In this document: piece by piece, positions 62,410 through 64,000 of the stretch
Position numbering within the stretch: the stretch's first letter is position 1
Layout: each line of letters begins with the position of its first letter
Assembly: GCF_000382205.1 (NCBI RefSeq)
Contig: NZ_KB907787.1
Coordinates: forward strand, 721,176-785,175
DNA from: Dyadobacter beijingensis DSM 21582
Lineage (GTDB): Bacteria; Bacteroidota; Bacteroidia; Cytophagales; Spirosomataceae
Reading direction: 5' to 3'
Length of the DNA stretch: 64,000 nt
Notes under the pieces: generated by a model
Databases searched by the model: none
Told to the model about the DNA's origin: nothing
The model's input: the letters and a program-made list of their open reading frames with translations, nothing else
Translations under genes and position numbers: made by a program

Positions 62410-62764
62410 GATGCTGATTCAGATCAGTTCATTGAAAAATTCATACTTTTATAATGAATTCAAGAATGATTGGAACTATTGGAACGGAATTGTGATACAA
62501 TAAGGCAATAGTTCAAATATAACGTTTCAAATGTAGATTGCAAATTTTAATGAATGTTAATGAAGGTTAACGCACGGTATATCGTTGGTTTTGAATAACC
62601 ATTGTACCGGTTGTATCAATAATCAGGCCTATCGTCTTCTGTATTTCTCCGATAATACATCCGGCCGTCCAGTTCGGAACTTGATGCGGAAAAGTGCCAA
62701 AGCTTTGTCAGTAAACGTGTATATTTAGCCTGTTGTCTCTTTCCGGACATGAATACCCGCCGCC
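62410..62764. other. 355-base intergenic region between divergent genes
   Basis: AT-rich, with no credible frame. It holds a near-ideal minus-strand promoter (62514-62544), a second -7-like box TACATTTG (minus, 62528-62535), and TTAA motifs at 62547, 62557 and 62567, exactly ten bases apart. On the plus side TATATTTA (62720-62727) is a weak -7 for the fusion gene. The rest shows nothing I can name. Confidence 0.6.
62514..62544 (-). promoter_or_regulatory. Near-consensus Bacteroidota promoter for the small protein and efflux operon
   Basis: On the minus strand TTTG (62541-62544) is followed by exactly 19 bases and TATATTTG (62514-62521). Both boxes fit the Bacteroidota housekeeping consensus perfectly. 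It points to the small protein at 62409 and the efflux genes beyond it. Confidence 0.7.
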
Positions 62765-63805
62765 ATGCCGATTACACCCATTTATACCGAACATTTTGTG
62801 CTGACAAAGATGACGGCCGCCGATGGTGACAAGTATTACAGGCTGAGCAACAATGATAAGGTGATGAAATATGTGACCGGCTACTCGCTCACACGCGAGG
62901 AGTCCGACAGGATGCTGGCCGGGTTCCTGGAAGAGTACGGGATGGATACCTACCTGGGCAGGTACCTGATCGAAGACCGGCATTCGGGGGAGCTGATCGG
63001 TGCTGCGAAGCTCGACAAAGTGGGTAAGGCAATCGAAATCGGTTACCGGGTGATGGAGGAGTTCTGGGGCAAAGGGGTTGCGACTGAAATCGCAAGCGGG
63101 CTGATCCGTTTTTCCAGGGAGGTGCTCAGGGCAAGGGATGTTATCGCATTTGTGAATGTTAATAACGCGGCGTCCATTCGGGTGCTGGAAAAAGCCGGTA
63201 TGATCAATACCGAGCGTATTGAGGATCTTGATGAAGTCAAGTACAGGTTTAATTATTCACCCAAAAGCAATTCCCGTATGAAAAAAGTGCTCTACATTAT
63301 CCTTGGACTGATTGCCGTCGTCCTTATTGCAGCATTCCTGTTGCCCAAAGAATACGCCGTCGAGCGAGAGATCGTTGTCAACAAGCCGAACGCGGAAGTT
63401 TTTAACTACATCAAATCCCTCGAAAAGCAGAACGAATGGAGCGTATGGGGCCGGCGTGACCCGAATATGAAGAAGAGTTTCTCGGGCACGGACGGCACGG
63501 TCGGCTTCGTGTCCAAATGGGAAGGAAACGACGAAGTAGGTTCCGGTGAGCAGGAGATTACGAAAATCGAGGAAGGCAAGCGCGTGGATACCCAGCTGCG
63601 TTTCCTCAAACCGATCGAAAGTACGAGCGATGCCTACATGACTACCGAGGCGATCGACTCCACCTCGACGCGGGTGCGCTGGGGCTTCAACGGCAAAATG
63701 CCTATTCCAATGAACCTGATGCTTGTTTTTATGGATATGAACGAGGCGATCGGTAAGGATTTTCAGGAAGGACTGGCTAATTTGAAGACCAATCTCGAAA
63801 AATAA
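62765..63805 (+). CDS. GNAT acetyltransferase fused in frame to a membrane-anchored SRPBCC protein
   Basis: A single 346-residue frame holds two proteins. Residues 1-171 are a GNAT (RimJ/RimL-like) N-acetyltransferase: LIGAAKLDKVGKAIEIGYRVMEEFWGKGVATEI carries the acetyl-CoA loop, and NNAASIRVLEKAGM is the end of the fold. Residue 172 is a methionine (63278) that opens MKKVLYIILGLIAVVLIAAFLLPKEYAVEREIVV, a signal/anchor helix, followed by an SRPBCC domain of about 150 residues (FNYIKSLEKQNEWSVWGRRDPNMKKSF). The SRPBCC part has the length and start of a stand-alone protein, so the join may be a lost stop codon or a site of internal start. Confidence 0.85.
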   Translation: MPITPIYTEHFVLTKMTAADGDKYYRLSNNDKVMKYVTGYSLTREESDRMLAGFLEEYGMDTYLGRYLIEDRHSGELIGAAKLDKVGKAIEIGYRVMEEFWGKGVATEIASGLIRFSREVLRARDVIAFVNVNNAASIRVLEKAGMINTERIEDLDEVKYRFNYSPKSNSRMKKVLYIILGLIAVVLIAAFLLPKEYAVEREIVVNKPNAEVFNYIKSLEKQNEWSVWGRRDPNMKKSFSGTDGTVGFVSKWEGNDEVGSGEQEITKIEEGKRVDTQLRFLKPIESTSDAYMTTEAIDSTSTRVRWGFNGKMPIPMNLMLVFMDMNEAIGKDFQEGLANLKTNLEK

Positions 63806-63814
63806 CGCATGACC

Positions 63815-63844
63815 GGCATTCCGGGCGGCACCTCCCGGAATGCC
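63815..63844. other. Hairpin between the fusion gene and the last gene
   Basis: GGCATTCCGGG (63815-63825) pairs perfectly with CCCGGAATGCC (63834-63844), 11 pairs with an eight-base loop. There is no T-run. It sits nine bases after the fusion gene and 14 bases before the last ATG, so it may act as a weak terminator or translation block. Confidence 0.5.
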
Positions 63845-63858
63845 CAACTATATTACCC

Positions 63859-64000
63859 ATGAACCATACCGACCCACGGGTTGACGCGTACATTGTCAAA
63901 TCCGCCTCATTTGCCATTCCCATACTCGAATACCTGCGCGCGCTCGTGCACGGGACATGCCCGGAAGCGAAGGAAACGATCAAGTGGGGTTTCCCGAATT
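63859..64000 (+). CDS. N-terminal part of a YdeI/DUF1801-type protein, cut by the window edge
   Basis: The first 47 codons of a frame that runs off the window. It begins MNHTDPRVDAYIVKSASFAIPILEYLRALVHGTCPEAKETIKWGFPN. The pattern of an early D-x-Y-I, ILEYLRALVH and E-T-I-K-W-G-x-P is typical of the YdeI/OmpD-associated and DUF1801 (iron-transport/frataxin-like fold) proteins. Function is unclear in the family. It follows the fusion gene by 53 bases with a hairpin between. Confidence 0.75.
   Translation, partial: MNHTDPRVDAYIVKSASFAIPILEYLRALVHGTCPEAKETIKWGFPN

Overview
The window looks like chromosome of a Bacteroidota bacterium of the order Cytophagales, most likely Dyadobacter or a close relative in Spirosomaceae. 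The evidence is the Wzi-type capsule proteins, the Bacteroidota promoter form (TTTG, about 19 bases, TAnnTTTG), the PVC-type haem protein, the DUF6600 protein, and the RND, Prc and FKBP versions seen here. This placement rests on protein style and was not searched. Nearly all of the DNA is coding. I saw no insertion sequence, phage, CRISPR array, tRNA or rRNA.

Positions 242-21584 (minus strand) form one long exopolysaccharide or capsule locus. It reads from a Wza-like SLBB exporter and a Wzz-type co-polymerase, through a CDP-sugar module (rfbF, rfbG, rfbH), a run of two GT2 and four GT4 glycosyltransferases with a Wzx flippase and a GH29-like secreted protein, to a phosphoglycosyl transferase and two tandem Wzi proteins. 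The module should make CDP-4-keto-3,6-dideoxyglucose. The reductase partner of RfbH, the final C4 reductase, a Wzy polymerase and a Wzc kinase are not in the window. A compact RNA-like three-way junction sits between rfbG and rfbH. The GH29-like protein has lost the usual active-site histidines.

Positions 21715-28519 hold aspS, then a plus-strand group: a putative lipoprotein, a CocE/NonD hydrolase and a prolyl oligopeptidase. Positions 28520-34000 hold L-rhamnose catabolism: a fused rhamnulose-phosphate aldolase/lactaldehyde dehydrogenase, an L-rhamnose isomerase, and a GntR regulator with a sugar-binding-type sensor. A strongly structured 130-base element ending in a terminator lies just upstream.

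Positions 34000-50000 are mixed: a secreted DUF6600 protein with a repetitive Arg/Asn/Gly tail, ArfB, an MFS transporter, two poorly known proteins, a giant haem-binding lipoprotein, Uma2, DUF763, a CNNM/CorC protein, an SDR, GalU, a glucuronokinase-like GHMP kinase, YceI and a LolA-like secreted protein. Positions 50146-52696 carry atpA-atpG without atpH beside them. Positions 52986-55885 carry a periplasmic FKBP and a Prc protease. Positions 55959-62409 carry a complete RND efflux operon (adaptor, pump, outer-membrane channel) led by a small unknown secreted protein and a near-consensus promoter. The window ends with an in-frame GNAT-SRPBCC fusion and the start of a YdeI/DUF1801-type gene.
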